This document shows, piece by piece, positions 26,834-36,354 of a DNA stretch of 64,000 bases. Origin of the DNA: Parafrankia sp041008525 (GTDB lineage Bacteria > Actinomycetota > Actinomycetes > Frankiales > Frankiaceae); assembly GCF_041008525.1 (NCBI RefSeq), contig NZ_JBFLUG010000028.1:1-64000 (forward strand). Direction: 5' to 3'. Under the pieces are notes generated by a model. It was not told where the DNA came from, ran no database searches, and saw only the letters and a list, made by a program, of their open reading frames with translations. Both the position numbers and the translations under genes were made by a program. Position 1 is the stretch's first letter. The number at the start of each line of letters is the position of its first letter.

Positions 26834-29170
26834 TCACCGGCTGCCCGCCGGCCGTCGCGGGTGGACGGTCGGCGCCGGTGGGTGGACAGTCGGCGGTTGC
26901 GCGGCCACGGTCGCGGCAGCGACCGGCGCCTGCGGGCGGGCATCGTGCACAGGCGGCATTCCCTGCTCTGACAGCCCGAACCGGGTACCGAGCCGGCGTA
27001 CCGGAGCCGGTGCCCACCAGCTCGCGTGGCCGGTGATCCGCAGCAGGGCCGGTGCGAGCAACGCCCGCAGCACGCAGGCGTCCAGCAGGACCGCGAGGGC
27101 GAGACCCGTCCCGAGCAGCTTGATGCTGGTGACCGACGAGGTGATGAACCCGGCGAACACCGTGGCCAGCAGCAGTGCGGCGAAGGTGACGATGCGACCG
27201 GTGTGGCGCATCCCGCTGACGATCGCCGCGGCCGGATCGCCGGTGCGGTCGTAGTCCTCGCGTATGCGGGCCAGCAGGAACACCGTGTAATCCATCGACA
27301 CACCGAAGGCCACACAGAAGACGAGCACCGGCATGGCGGCCGGCACCGACCCGACCGCGGTGAAGCCCAGCAGGCCGGACAGGTTGCCGTCCTGGAACAC
27401 CCACACCAGGACACCGAACGTCGCGCCGAGCCCCAGCACGTTGAGCAGCAGCGCCTGCAACGGCACAAGCACCGAGCCGAGCATTGCGACCAGCGCCAGC
27501 AGCGTGACGGTCGCGATGAAGCCACCGACGAGCGGGAGCCGGGAGACCAGCGCGTCGGTGGTGTCGACCTGCGCGGCCGTCGGGCCGCCGACCAGCGTCA
27601 TGAAGGGCGGGCGCAGATCTCGGACGTTGTCCAGGAGCGTCTCGGCCCGGGCCGAGTTCGGGTCAACTGTCGGGACCACCGAGAGATACGCGGCGTCCCC
27701 GGCGACGCGGGGCGCGGTCACGCGCGCCACGTCCGGCAGCTCCGCCAGCTCCGCGGCGAAGGCGTCCAGGCTCGCCGCGGTACCGCTGCCGCTGCCGGTC
27801 CCGCCCGCCGCTGCGCCGCCCAGACCGGTCGCGACGACGTCGAAAGCCCCGCTCTCCCGCCCGTCGAACTCCTGACGGATGACCTCGGCCGCCTGGCGGG
27901 ACGCGCTGGAGGCCGGCAGGTTGCGGTCGTCATAGATACCGAGCGCGAGCTGGCCGACCGGCAGCGCGAGCACCACCAGGACCCCGGCGACGAGCGTCGC
28001 GACCACCACCGGACGTCGCATCACCGCACCGGCGAGAGCCGCCCAGAACCGGCCGGTGTCGGTGGCCGCGCGGCGCCCGCGCGGAATCATCCGATCGCCG
28101 ACCAGGGCCACGGCGGCCGGGACGACCAGCACGGTGAACAGGGCTGCCAGCACCGTGGCGATGACGCCGGCAATGGCCATCGTGCGCAGGAACGGCACCG
28201 GGAACATCGCCAGAGCCAGCAGTGAGACAGCCACCGTCGCCGCCGAGAACATGATCGTCCGGCCGGACACCCGGACTGCCGTGGCCATCGCGGCGTCCCG
28301 GTCCGCTGCTGCGGCCCGGCCGGTCGCGGCGTCCCGGCCCGGCGTCCTGGCCAGCTCCTCCCGGTACCGTGCGATCAGCAGCAGCACGTAGTCGATGGAC
28401 AACCCGAGCCCGAGGCCGACGACGATGTTGGTGCTGAACGTCGTCACCTGGATGACGCCGGCGAGCAGACCCATCAGCGCGATGCCACCGAGCACGGTCA
28501 GCATGCCGACGGCGACCGGGACGAGCGCGACCCGCACGCCGCGCAGGAACAGCACCAGCAGCACCATGATCAACGGCAGGGCGATCAGCTCGGCGCGCAG
28601 CAGGTCCGTCGCGGTCCGGTCACCCACCTCGGCCGCGACGACGTCGGGACCGGTCACGCTGACCGTGGCCGCCGGGGTGGATCGGCGCAGCCGCTCGGCG
28701 AGGTCGCCTGCCAGGGAGGCCCGTTCGCCGTCGTCGCCGCGCAGGCTTGCCACCACGAGCGCGTGCCGGCCGTCGGCGGAGCACAGCGCCCCGCCCGCCG
28801 AGTTCGCGGAATCCCAGCAGGAGACGACCGACGCGACCGCCGGTTCGGCGGCGAGCAGGTCGCGGACCCGGGAGCCCTCCGCGACGAGCGCCGGCGCATC
28901 CACCGGCCGCATCACCTCCGGGCCCGGTGCACCGGTGGCGGCGATCACGGCGATCAGACCTGTCGGAGTGCGGTCGAAATGTTCCGCCAGCAGGTCGGCC
29001 GCCCGGGCGGACTCGCTGTCCGGCGGCGAGACACCGCCTTCGGCGAGTGTGCCACCCGCGACGACGCGCAGTCCCGTCAGCACGGCCAGGCCCAGCAGGA
29101 CGCAGAGGAGCACGCGTCCCCGGGCAGCCACGAGCCGCTCGGAGAAGGTCGACGAAGGTCTTGGAAGCAT
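26834..29170 (-). CDS. MMPL family RND transporter
   Basis: The 778-residue protein has the duplicated RND layout of MMPL exporters: one helix, a loop domain, five helices, then the same again. Landmarks are VLLCVLLGLAVLTGL at the start, LGLGLSIDYVLLLIARYREEL near residue 235 (the Asp/Tyr proton-relay pair), and FGVSMDYTVFLLARIREDYDRTG near 625, the matching motif of the second half. It is an inner-membrane proton-driven exporter of lipids or hydrophobic metabolites. The ATG at 29170 begins the first helix; no good ribosome-binding site is seen. It is divergent from a two-component pair at 160 bp distance, which may regulate it. Confidence 0.9.
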   Translation of the reverse strand: MLPRPSSTFSERLVAARGRVLLCVLLGLAVLTGLRVVAGGTLAEGGVSPPDSESARAADLLAEHFDRTPTGLIAVIAATGAPGPEVMRPVDAPALVAEGSRVRDLLAAEPAVASVVSCWDSANSAGGALCSADGRHALVVASLRGDDGERASLAGDLAERLRRSTPAATVSVTGPDVVAAEVGDRTATDLLRAELIALPLIMVLLVLFLRGVRVALVPVAVGMLTVLGGIALMGLLAGVIQVTTFSTNIVVGLGLGLSIDYVLLLIARYREELARTPGRDAATGRAAAADRDAAMATAVRVSGRTIMFSAATVAVSLLALAMFPVPFLRTMAIAGVIATVLAALFTVLVVPAAVALVGDRMIPRGRRAATDTGRFWAALAGAVMRRPVVVATLVAGVLVVLALPVGQLALGIYDDRNLPASSASRQAAEVIRQEFDGRESGAFDVVATGLGGAAAGGTGSGSGTAASLDAFAAELAELPDVARVTAPRVAGDAAYLSVVPTVDPNSARAETLLDNVRDLRPPFMTLVGGPTAAQVDTTDALVSRLPLVGGFIATVTLLALVAMLGSVLVPLQALLLNVLGLGATFGVLVWVFQDGNLSGLLGFTAVGSVPAAMPVLVFCVAFGVSMDYTVFLLARIREDYDRTGDPAAAIVSGMRHTGRIVTFAALLLATVFAGFITSSVTSIKLLGTGLALAVLLDACVLRALLAPALLRITGHASWWAPAPVRRLGTRFGLSEQGMPPVHDARPQAPVAAATVAAQPPTVHPPAPTVHPRRPAGSR

Positions 29171-29329
29171 GGTCCGAGTAGGCCACCGGCGCCGGCCGGG
29201 CACATCCGGCCCGTGGCCATCAGCATCCGGGACGTGGGCCGGCCAGGGGCTGTACCGCGGTCCAGGTGCCCGGACCGTCCTGAGTACGAGGCGGCGCACC
29301 GGACCGCCTCGTACGGTGAGTGCGTGGGC

Positions 29330-30754
29330 ATGAACCTCGGGTGGTCCGGTGGTGCGCCGCTCGGCCGGCCCGCACGAGACAGCACCGCCGACCCGCTGGC
29401 CGGCATGGTGCGGCTCGCGGACGGCGCCGTGTACGGCCTCACCTGCCTTGCCGCGCTCATCAGCGCGCTGCTTGTCGGGCCGGAGCCGGTGGCGCTGGTG
29501 CTGATCCTGCTCGCGGTGGCGGCGCCGGCCGCCGAGATCGGCGGCCGGCGGATCCCGCCGGCTCTGGCCGCACCGGTCAGCGTCGCGTCGGTGACGGGGC
29601 TGATCCTGCTGGACGCGCCGAAGTCCGCGCTGCTGGTGCTGGTGGCCGTCGCGGCCTGGGTCGCGCTGCGGTCGCCGTCGGTGCTGCTCAACGCGTCGAT
29701 GGTCGTGGCGGTCGTCGTCCTGTCGTATGTGGACTTCAGCCGCCAGCCAGTCGGGAAGCACGACGGCTACCTGGCCTCGGGCTCGATCGTCTGGGGTGCC
29801 GCCGCGCTGTACGCGACCGCCACCGGCGGAGTGCTGCGACGGACAGGCGTCCTCGCGGCCGAGCTGGCCAGGGCACAGGACCAACTGGTCGCTGCCGCGG
29901 CGACCGACGAACGCCGGCGGATCGCGCAGGACGTCCACGACCTGGTCGCGCACTCGCTGGCGGTGGCACTGCTCAACATCACCGGAGCCCGCCGGCTGAT
30001 CCGCAGCGAGCCCGCCCGCGCCGACGAGGCGCTGGCGCGGGCGGAGGATGTCGGGCGGGAGAGCCTGCAGGGAATCCGCCGGGTCGTCGGCCTGCTCGGC
30101 GGCGACAGCCGGGGCGGCGGCAGTGCAGCGCGCGTCGCTGTCGGCGGTGTCGGCGGTGTCGGCGGCGGCATGGGCGCTGGGCCGCTGCCGGCGGCGCACG
30201 ACATCGGCGCCCTGGTCGAGGGCTACCGGCGCAGCGGGATGGAGGTCGCCTTCTCGGTCGTGGGTGACCGCGGCCAGGACAGTCTCGACGGGCTCGACCA
30301 GGCCGCCGGCTCGGTCCTGTTCCGGACGGTGCGTGAGGCGCTGGCCAACGTTCTGCACCACGCCGGCGGCGCGGCGACGGCGATCAGCATCGAGGTGATC
30401 GCCGCCGCGGTCCACGTGGTGATCCGCAACGATGCGCCCCCGTGGGGCGTCCGTGGCCCGTGGTCCGGCAACGGTGCTGGCGCTCCCGAGCGGCGGCTCG
30501 CGCCGCGCGGCGGCCAGCTCGCCGGCGGGGGGCCCGGCTCCGTCGGCAGGGCCGCCGCAGGCCTGGCCGGGCCGCGTCCGCCGGGGATGGGGCTCTCCGG
30601 GATGATCGAACGGGTTCACGCGCTCGGTGGTTCGATCACGGCCGGCCCCCGGGACGACGGCTGGGAGGTGGCCGCCTCGATCCCCACGATGACCGCCGCC
30701 GCGGGGTCGGCGGCAGGTTCGGCGGCAGGTTCGGCGGCGGGAGGTACCCGGTGA
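29330..30754 (+). CDS. NarL-family sensor histidine kinase
   Basis: This 474-residue protein has about five membrane helices in the first 170 residues, then a HisKA_3 domain with the His in DERRRIAQDVHDLVAHSL near residue 205, and an ATPase domain with FRTVREALANVLHHAG and GMGLSGMIERVHALGG. The ATPase domain has two Gly/Ala-rich insertions. The end is a 12-bp in-frame repeat coding GSAA units (30704-30739). The start at ATG 29330 (or GTG 29324) is near the middle of the divergent promoter region. It overlaps the response regulator gene by four bases. Confidence 0.9.
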   Translation: MNLGWSGGAPLGRPARDSTADPLAGMVRLADGAVYGLTCLAALISALLVGPEPVALVLILLAVAAPAAEIGGRRIPPALAAPVSVASVTGLILLDAPKSALLVLVAVAAWVALRSPSVLLNASMVVAVVVLSYVDFSRQPVGKHDGYLASGSIVWGAAALYATATGGVLRRTGVLAAELARAQDQLVAAAATDERRRIAQDVHDLVAHSLAVALLNITGARRLIRSEPARADEALARAEDVGRESLQGIRRVVGLLGGDSRGGGSAARVAVGGVGGVGGGMGAGPLPAAHDIGALVEGYRRSGMEVAFSVVGDRGQDSLDGLDQAAGSVLFRTVREALANVLHHAGGAATAISIEVIAAAVHVVIRNDAPPWGVRGPWSGNGAGAPERRLAPRGGQLAGGGPGSVGRAAAGLAGPRPPGMGLSGMIERVHALGGSITAGPRDDGWEVAASIPTMTAAAGSAAGSAAGSAAGGTR

Positions 30755-31464
30755 GCTACCCGGAGCCTGTGTTGCGCGTACTGCTGGTCGACGACCAGCA
30801 GCTGGTGCGCGCGGGCATCGCGCTTGTCCTGAGCGCGGAGCCCGGCATCGACATCGTCGGTGAGCGGGCGGACGGCGACGAGGTCCTTCCCGCGGTCCGT
30901 GCGCTGTCGCCCGATGTCATCCTGTTGGACATCCGGATGGCCCGCATGGACGGTGTGGACGCCCTTCGCGCCCTGGGGCGGGCGGGGGACCACCCGCCGG
31001 TCCTGGTGCTCACGACCTTCAGCGACGACGACGTCGTGTGGGGCGCGATGGCGGCCGGGGCGGCCGGGTTCATCCTGAAGGACCGCCCGGCCGACGACAT
31101 CGTCCGGGCCATCCGGCTCGTTGCTCAGGGCGGGTCCTGGATCGATCCGTCGGCGAGCGGGCGCCTGCTCGCCGCCTTGCGTACCAAGGCCGTCGCCGAT
31201 CTCGGGGTGCGGCGGAGGTTCGAGCGCCTTTCCGACCGCGAGCTGCAGGTCCTGCAGGCGATGGCGCGCGGTGCCACGAATCGTGAGATAGCGGCGGAGC
31301 TGCGGGTGGCTGAGCGCACGGTGAAGGCCCACGTCGGCAGCATCTTCGGAAAGCTGGAGGTGCGTGACCGGGCCGGCGCGATCGTGCTGGCGCATGATGT
31401 CGGCTTTCGTGCCGGTGGACCGGACGGATCCGGACCGCGGGGCGTGCGGAACCTGAGCACCTGA
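30751..31464 (+). CDS. NarL/LuxR-type response regulator
   Basis: The 237-residue protein has a receiver (VLLVDDQQLVRAG, phosphoacceptor Asp in VILLDIRMARMDG, Lys in FILKDRP) and a C-terminal LuxR helix-turn-helix: LSDRELQVLQAMARGATNR followed by VAERTVKAHVGSI. The GTG at 30751 overlaps the kinase stop (GTGA) and has GGGAGG upstream. It is the cognate regulator of the kinase and plausibly controls the divergent MMPL exporter. Confidence 0.95.
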   Translation: MSYPEPVLRVLLVDDQQLVRAGIALVLSAEPGIDIVGERADGDEVLPAVRALSPDVILLDIRMARMDGVDALRALGRAGDHPPVLVLTTFSDDDVVWGAMAAGAAGFILKDRPADDIVRAIRLVAQGGSWIDPSASGRLLAALRTKAVADLGVRRRFERLSDRELQVLQAMARGATNREIAAELRVAERTVKAHVGSIFGKLEVRDRAGAIVLAHDVGFRAGGPDGSGPRGVRNLST

Positions 31465-31642
31465 GCGTATGGTGTGCATTCGCCAACAGCCGTCATGGCG
31501 TTTGCGCCCCATTGTCGGCCAGCGGATCAGTGCCGTTGAATCGTGCCGGAGAGCGGTCTCGAAGGGGAGATATCTCAATAATCAAGGTGTTGGGGCTCGG
31601 CTGGCGGAAAAGAAGCTGAGTGATCTCCGCTGCACTTCTCTG

Positions 31643-31661
31643 CAAGTGATCAGGTCACTTG
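31643..31661. promoter_or_regulatory. Inverted-repeat operator candidate
   Basis: Perfect 7-bp arms CAAGTGA (31643-31649) and TCACTTG (31655-31661) flank TCAGG in an AT-richer stretch just upstream of the GTG at 31696. It looks like a dimer-binding site; the regulator is unknown. Confidence 0.45.
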
Positions 31662-31695
31662 GTTACCCTGTCCGGGCATCCGCTACCGTGCCGCC

Positions 31696-32319
31696 GTGTC
31701 TTTGAGTTCGCTATCCCAGATGTCCGTCGGCCCGCCCGCGGCTCCCGCCGCGCTGCCGACGCCCCCACCTATTCGCATGAATGGACAGTCCGTGCCCGGA
31801 GGGGCCGCACCGGATGGATCCTGGCCGGCTGACCTGCTGACCGGCTCGTCGGCATTCGCGGTACTTGCCGTGCTGCTCGCGGCGGCGCTGGTGAGCGCAC
31901 TGGTGGCCGTCGCCGTCGGCGGCGCCCTGCGCGCCCGCCGTGCCGAGGCGAAGCAGGGCCCCGGCCCCCGCGGCACCGCCGCACCGCATCCTGCTCACAC
32001 ACCCGGAGCCGCCCGCGCCGCCCGCGCCGCCCTGCGCCCCGCGCCCCTGCGCCCGATCCGTCTGACGCCCGCCCGCCCTGGTCCGGCCGCCGTCGGGTCC
32101 ACCTCGCGGGTGTCCGCCGGTGCGGCGGCTGCGCGATCGAGATCAGCCGGCCGGCGGGGCTACACGGCGGCCGGGGCCCATTCCTGGGCCTGGGTGACGA
32201 GGCCCGTCCAGTCGGCTCCCCGGCTCCGGGCCCGGTTCGCAAGCGACATGATCCCGTTGGTCAGCCAGGCGGTGGGACGCACGGCGGAGGTCGCCAGCGC
32301 TCGGGTGGCCAGCGTCTGA
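31696..32319 (+). CDS. Putative single-pass membrane protein, overlapping the next gene
   Basis: The frame codes for 207 residues. A Pro/Ala-rich N-terminus leads into one strong membrane helix near residues 52-75 (FAVLAVLLAAALVSALVAVA) followed by RARR, which fits an outside-to-inside stop-transfer anchor. The rest is Ala/Pro/Arg rich. The last 160 bp lie opposite the 3' end of the well-supported leftward TPR-like gene, so the true gene may end earlier or be spurious. An operator-like repeat and a local GC drop upstream favour a real gene. No family is recognised. Confidence 0.4.
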   Translation: MSLSSLSQMSVGPPAAPAALPTPPPIRMNGQSVPGGAAPDGSWPADLLTGSSAFAVLAVLLAAALVSALVAVAVGGALRARRAEAKQGPGPRGTAAPHPAHTPGAARAARAALRPAPLRPIRLTPARPGPAAVGSTSRVSAGAAAARSRSAGRRGYTAAGAHSWAWVTRPVQSAPRLRARFASDMIPLVSQAVGRTAEVASARVASV

Positions 32320-33155
32320 GCCTCGTCGAGCGCGTCGGCGTGCATCGCGGCGGACGCCTGGTACAGCCGCACCGCGGCCAGCGCCCCGGGGGCACGCGAC
32401 CGATCGAACGACGTCGAGGCGGCCGTGAGCCGGCGACGCCCCTCGGTCAGCGCGCCCGCGCCCACCAGTGCGGCGCCCCCGAAGGTCGGCAGGTAGCCCG
32501 GATGCAGGCCGTCAAGGGCGTAGCCCTGCGCGGCGGTGGGTACGTCACGGGCCAGCTTCTCGGCCTCCAGCACCACCTCCATCACCCGGTCGGCGGGCTC
32601 GCCCCGACCGGCGCGGATGTTGGCCTCGGTGGTCATCGCGAGGATCGCCGTATGCGAGCGGGGCGCCGTGGAACGGGCCGCGAGCGCGAGGGAGAGCCCG
32701 TCGTCGACGCTGCTGAAGGTGTAGGCGGCCAGCTCGGCCAGCACGACGCCCGCGTGGGCGGCGGTCGGCGCGTCGCCGACGTGACGGGCCAGGACCAGTG
32801 CCGTGCGGGCCGACACGACCGCCCGCCCGGACAGGCCGCTGTCGCCCTGCGCCACGGCCGCCATGACCAGAACCCTGCTGTGGGTACGGCGCCAGTCCCG
32901 ACGGATGGCTGCGGGCTGGCGCCGGCCCGCCATCGTCTCGGTGTGGCGGGCGATGACGTCGAGCCGTTCGACGAGGTCCGAGGGGGCCATCGTCTCCCAG
33001 CGGCGCGCCATGGTCGCCAGACCGGTCTCGATTCGGTCGAGAGTGTCCCGGCCCGGGTCATCCGCGGCAGTCATGAGACGTGATCCCCCGAGTGCGAGCG
33101 CGGCTGCGGTCGCACCTGCGGCAACGACCAGCCGCCTGTCCGCGACTTCGTCCAT
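32160..33155 (-). CDS. TPR-like regulatory protein without its DNA-binding domain
   Basis: The 331-residue protein consists mainly of paired helices with TPR-like alternation, for example AHAGVVLAELAAYTF and VRLYQASAAMHADALDEAQ. It resembles the C-terminal part of actinobacterial XRE-TPR regulators, whose linker often carries an Ala-rich segment like VVAAGATAAALALGG at the start here. The helix-turn-helix that normally precedes it is absent, and the ATG at 33155 with AGGAG upstream looks like a genuine start. It could be a sensor or adaptor for an XRE protein encoded elsewhere, or a truncated regulator. Confidence 0.75.
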   Translation of the reverse strand: MDEVADRRLVVAAGATAAALALGGSRLMTAADDPGRDTLDRIETGLATMARRWETMAPSDLVERLDVIARHTETMAGRRQPAAIRRDWRRTHSRVLVMAAVAQGDSGLSGRAVVSARTALVLARHVGDAPTAAHAGVVLAELAAYTFSSVDDGLSLALAARSTAPRSHTAILAMTTEANIRAGRGEPADRVMEVVLEAEKLARDVPTAAQGYALDGLHPGYLPTFGGAALVGAGALTEGRRRLTAASTSFDRSRAPGALAAVRLYQASAAMHADALDEAQTLATRALATSAVRPTAWLTNGIMSLANRARSRGADWTGLVTQAQEWAPAAV

Positions 33156-33532
33156 CCCGTACTCCTGGGCGTCGTTGTCCGGTCACGGCGGCAGAAGCCC
33201 GGATGATCCGGACGTAATCTCATGATTAGTCTCCGGAAAGAGATGATCGCGAATCTACTCTGACGGTAGCGAGACCGCCGCGTTCTGTCGTCATCCCGCT
33301 GGGATCTCGGGACTTTCGTCATATGACGGGGTGTTCCTGTGCGCCAGTCGGCCCGGGTGTGCTGTTTTCCGGCTGGCGGGTTTTGGTAGATCTTTCGTTG
33401 GGCGCTGCGCGCATCGGCGGGCTGCCGCCTGTCGCGCCCCGACCACCCGCGCGTGGGCGACGGGGTGTCGAGGCGTCGAGGCGTGAACAGTCGGGCGGGT
33501 GCGTCGGCGGCCCACCCCGGTGATGCGCTGCC
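33156..33532. other. Intergenic region, promoter of the TPR-like gene
   Basis: No gene is supported in this 377-bp stretch. The part near 33210-33260 is clearly AT-richer and contains the small inverted repeat TAATC-TCAT-GATTA (33215-33228), fitting a promoter for the leftward TPR-like gene. The right part precedes the metB stop. Confidence 0.45.
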
Positions 33533-34690
33533 TCAGACGGTGTCGAGGGCCTGGTCGAGGTCGGCGAGCAGGTCATCGGCCGCCTCGATGCCGACCGAGA
33601 GCCGGACGAGATCGTCAGGCACCGCCAGCGGGGAGCCGACGACCGATGCGTGGGTCATCCGGGCTGGATGCTCGATCAACGACTCGACTCCGCCCAGCGA
33701 CTCGGCGAGGGTGAACAGCCGTGTGGCCGCGCACACCGCGAGCGCCGCGTCCGCGCCGGCCGCGAGCTGAAAGGAGACCATGCCGCCGAAGTCCCGCATC
33801 TGCTTGGCAGCAATCTCGTGGCCCGGATGGCTGGCGAGGCCCGGATAGTGGACGGAGGAGACGGCCGGGTGGCCGGCGAGTAGCGCGGCGACCTCCCGGG
33901 CGTTCGCACAGTGCCGGTCCATGCGCACCGGCAACGTCTTGATTCCCCTCAGCACGAGCCAGGAGTCGAACGGCCCGGGAATCGCGCCGGCCGCGTTCTG
34001 CAGGAAACGCACCTGCTCGGCGAGCTCGGTCGACGCCGTCACCACCGCTCCACCGACCACGTCGCTGTGCCCGCCGAGGTACTTCGTGGTCGAGTGGACG
34101 ACGGCGTCCGCGCCGAGGGCCAGCGGTTGACACAGGTACGGCGACGCGAAGGTGTTGTCGACGACGAGCAGGGCGCCTGCCTGGTGGGCGGCACTGGCGA
34201 GAGCCGCGATGTCAGCGATGGCCAGCAGGGGGTTGGTCGGTGTTTCGCACCAGACGAGCGCCGTGGCCCCGGGCCGGATCGCCGCGCTGGCCGCCGCCGG
34301 GTCGCTGAGGTCGGCGGCGGTGTGCTCGACGCCCCATTCGGCCAGCACCCGGGCGAAGAGGCGGTAGGTGCCGCCGTAGGCGTCGGCGGGGATGACGACA
34401 TGGCTTCCGGGTCGGCACACCGCGCGGAGCAGCGCGTCCGACGCGGCCAGGCCGGAGGCGAAGGCGAGGCCGGCGGCGCCGCCCTCGAGCGCGGTGAGGC
34501 TTGTTTCCAGTGCCGCTCGGGTCGGGTTGCCGGAGCGGGCGTACTCGAAGCCGGCCCGGAGCCCGCCCACTCCGTCCTGCGCGAAGGTGGACGCGGGATG
34601 GATGGGCACGACCACGGCACCGGTCGCCGCGTCGGGCTCCTGCCCGGCGTGCACCGCCACGGTCTCGAAGCCCACATTCCGATCAGCCAT
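33533..34690 (-). CDS. metB: Cystathionine gamma-synthase/lyase family PLP enzyme
   Basis: The 385-residue protein is a Cys/Met metabolism PLP enzyme. YARSGNPTRAALE lies near residue 50, SGLAASDALLR near 80, and the PLP Lys in STTKYLGGHSDVVGG near 200; SLGGVESLIEHPA near 325 is the substrate-binding loop. Length and motifs fit MetB (O-succinylhomoserine or O-acetylhomoserine plus cysteine to cystathionine), but gamma-lyases share them. It follows cbs with an 83-bp gap, an arrangement close to the cbs-metB region of mycobacteria. The ATG at 34690 starts MADRNVGFETVAVHAG. Confidence 0.9.
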   Translation of the reverse strand: MADRNVGFETVAVHAGQEPDAATGAVVVPIHPASTFAQDGVGGLRAGFEYARSGNPTRAALETSLTALEGGAAGLAFASGLAASDALLRAVCRPGSHVVIPADAYGGTYRLFARVLAEWGVEHTAADLSDPAAASAAIRPGATALVWCETPTNPLLAIADIAALASAAHQAGALLVVDNTFASPYLCQPLALGADAVVHSTTKYLGGHSDVVGGAVVTASTELAEQVRFLQNAAGAIPGPFDSWLVLRGIKTLPVRMDRHCANAREVAALLAGHPAVSSVHYPGLASHPGHEIAAKQMRDFGGMVSFQLAAGADAALAVCAATRLFTLAESLGGVESLIEHPARMTHASVVGSPLAVPDDLVRLSVGIEAADDLLADLDQALDTV

Positions 34691-34773
34691 GAAGCCAGCC
34701 TTCGCGTGTGAGGGAGCGGCCGCGGGCCGGTGCCGGGCGGCGACCACCGGTGGCCGGCTCCAGCCGGGGTACG

Positions 34774-36165
<1,392 letters not shown>

Positions 36166-36299
36166 AGCCCGCCGCCCCCTCGCCGAGGACCCTGCGCCGA
36201 CTGCTGGCGCAGCCGTCGGGACAGACGCTACCGGCGGTTCTCCCGCTTCGCCGTTCGGCCGCGGTCCGGACACGGGAAGACACCGAGCGAGCCTTCCGA

Positions 36300-36340
36300 G
36301 GCCTGGTCGGAGCAGGTCTGGAGACCAGCCCGACCAGGCC
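36300..36340 (-). terminator. Terminator after the Hsp70-PstS gene
   Basis: An 11-bp perfect stem (GGCCTGGTCGG, 36300-36310, and complement 36330-36340) contains an inner GGTCT/AGACC pair in its loop, forming a long hairpin 15 bp downstream of the leftward stop at 36355. It separates the gene from cbs. Confidence 0.85.
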
Positions 36341-36354
36341 GGGGACCGGTCGAC

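Noticed and set aside
29171..30619. Upstream extension of the MMPL frame
   Set aside because: The extension is antisense to the sensor kinase and has no transporter features; the protein starts naturally at 29170.
36166..36354. Joint operon of the Hsp70-PstS gene with cbs-metB
   Set aside because: A strong terminator lies between the two, so co-transcription is unlikely.
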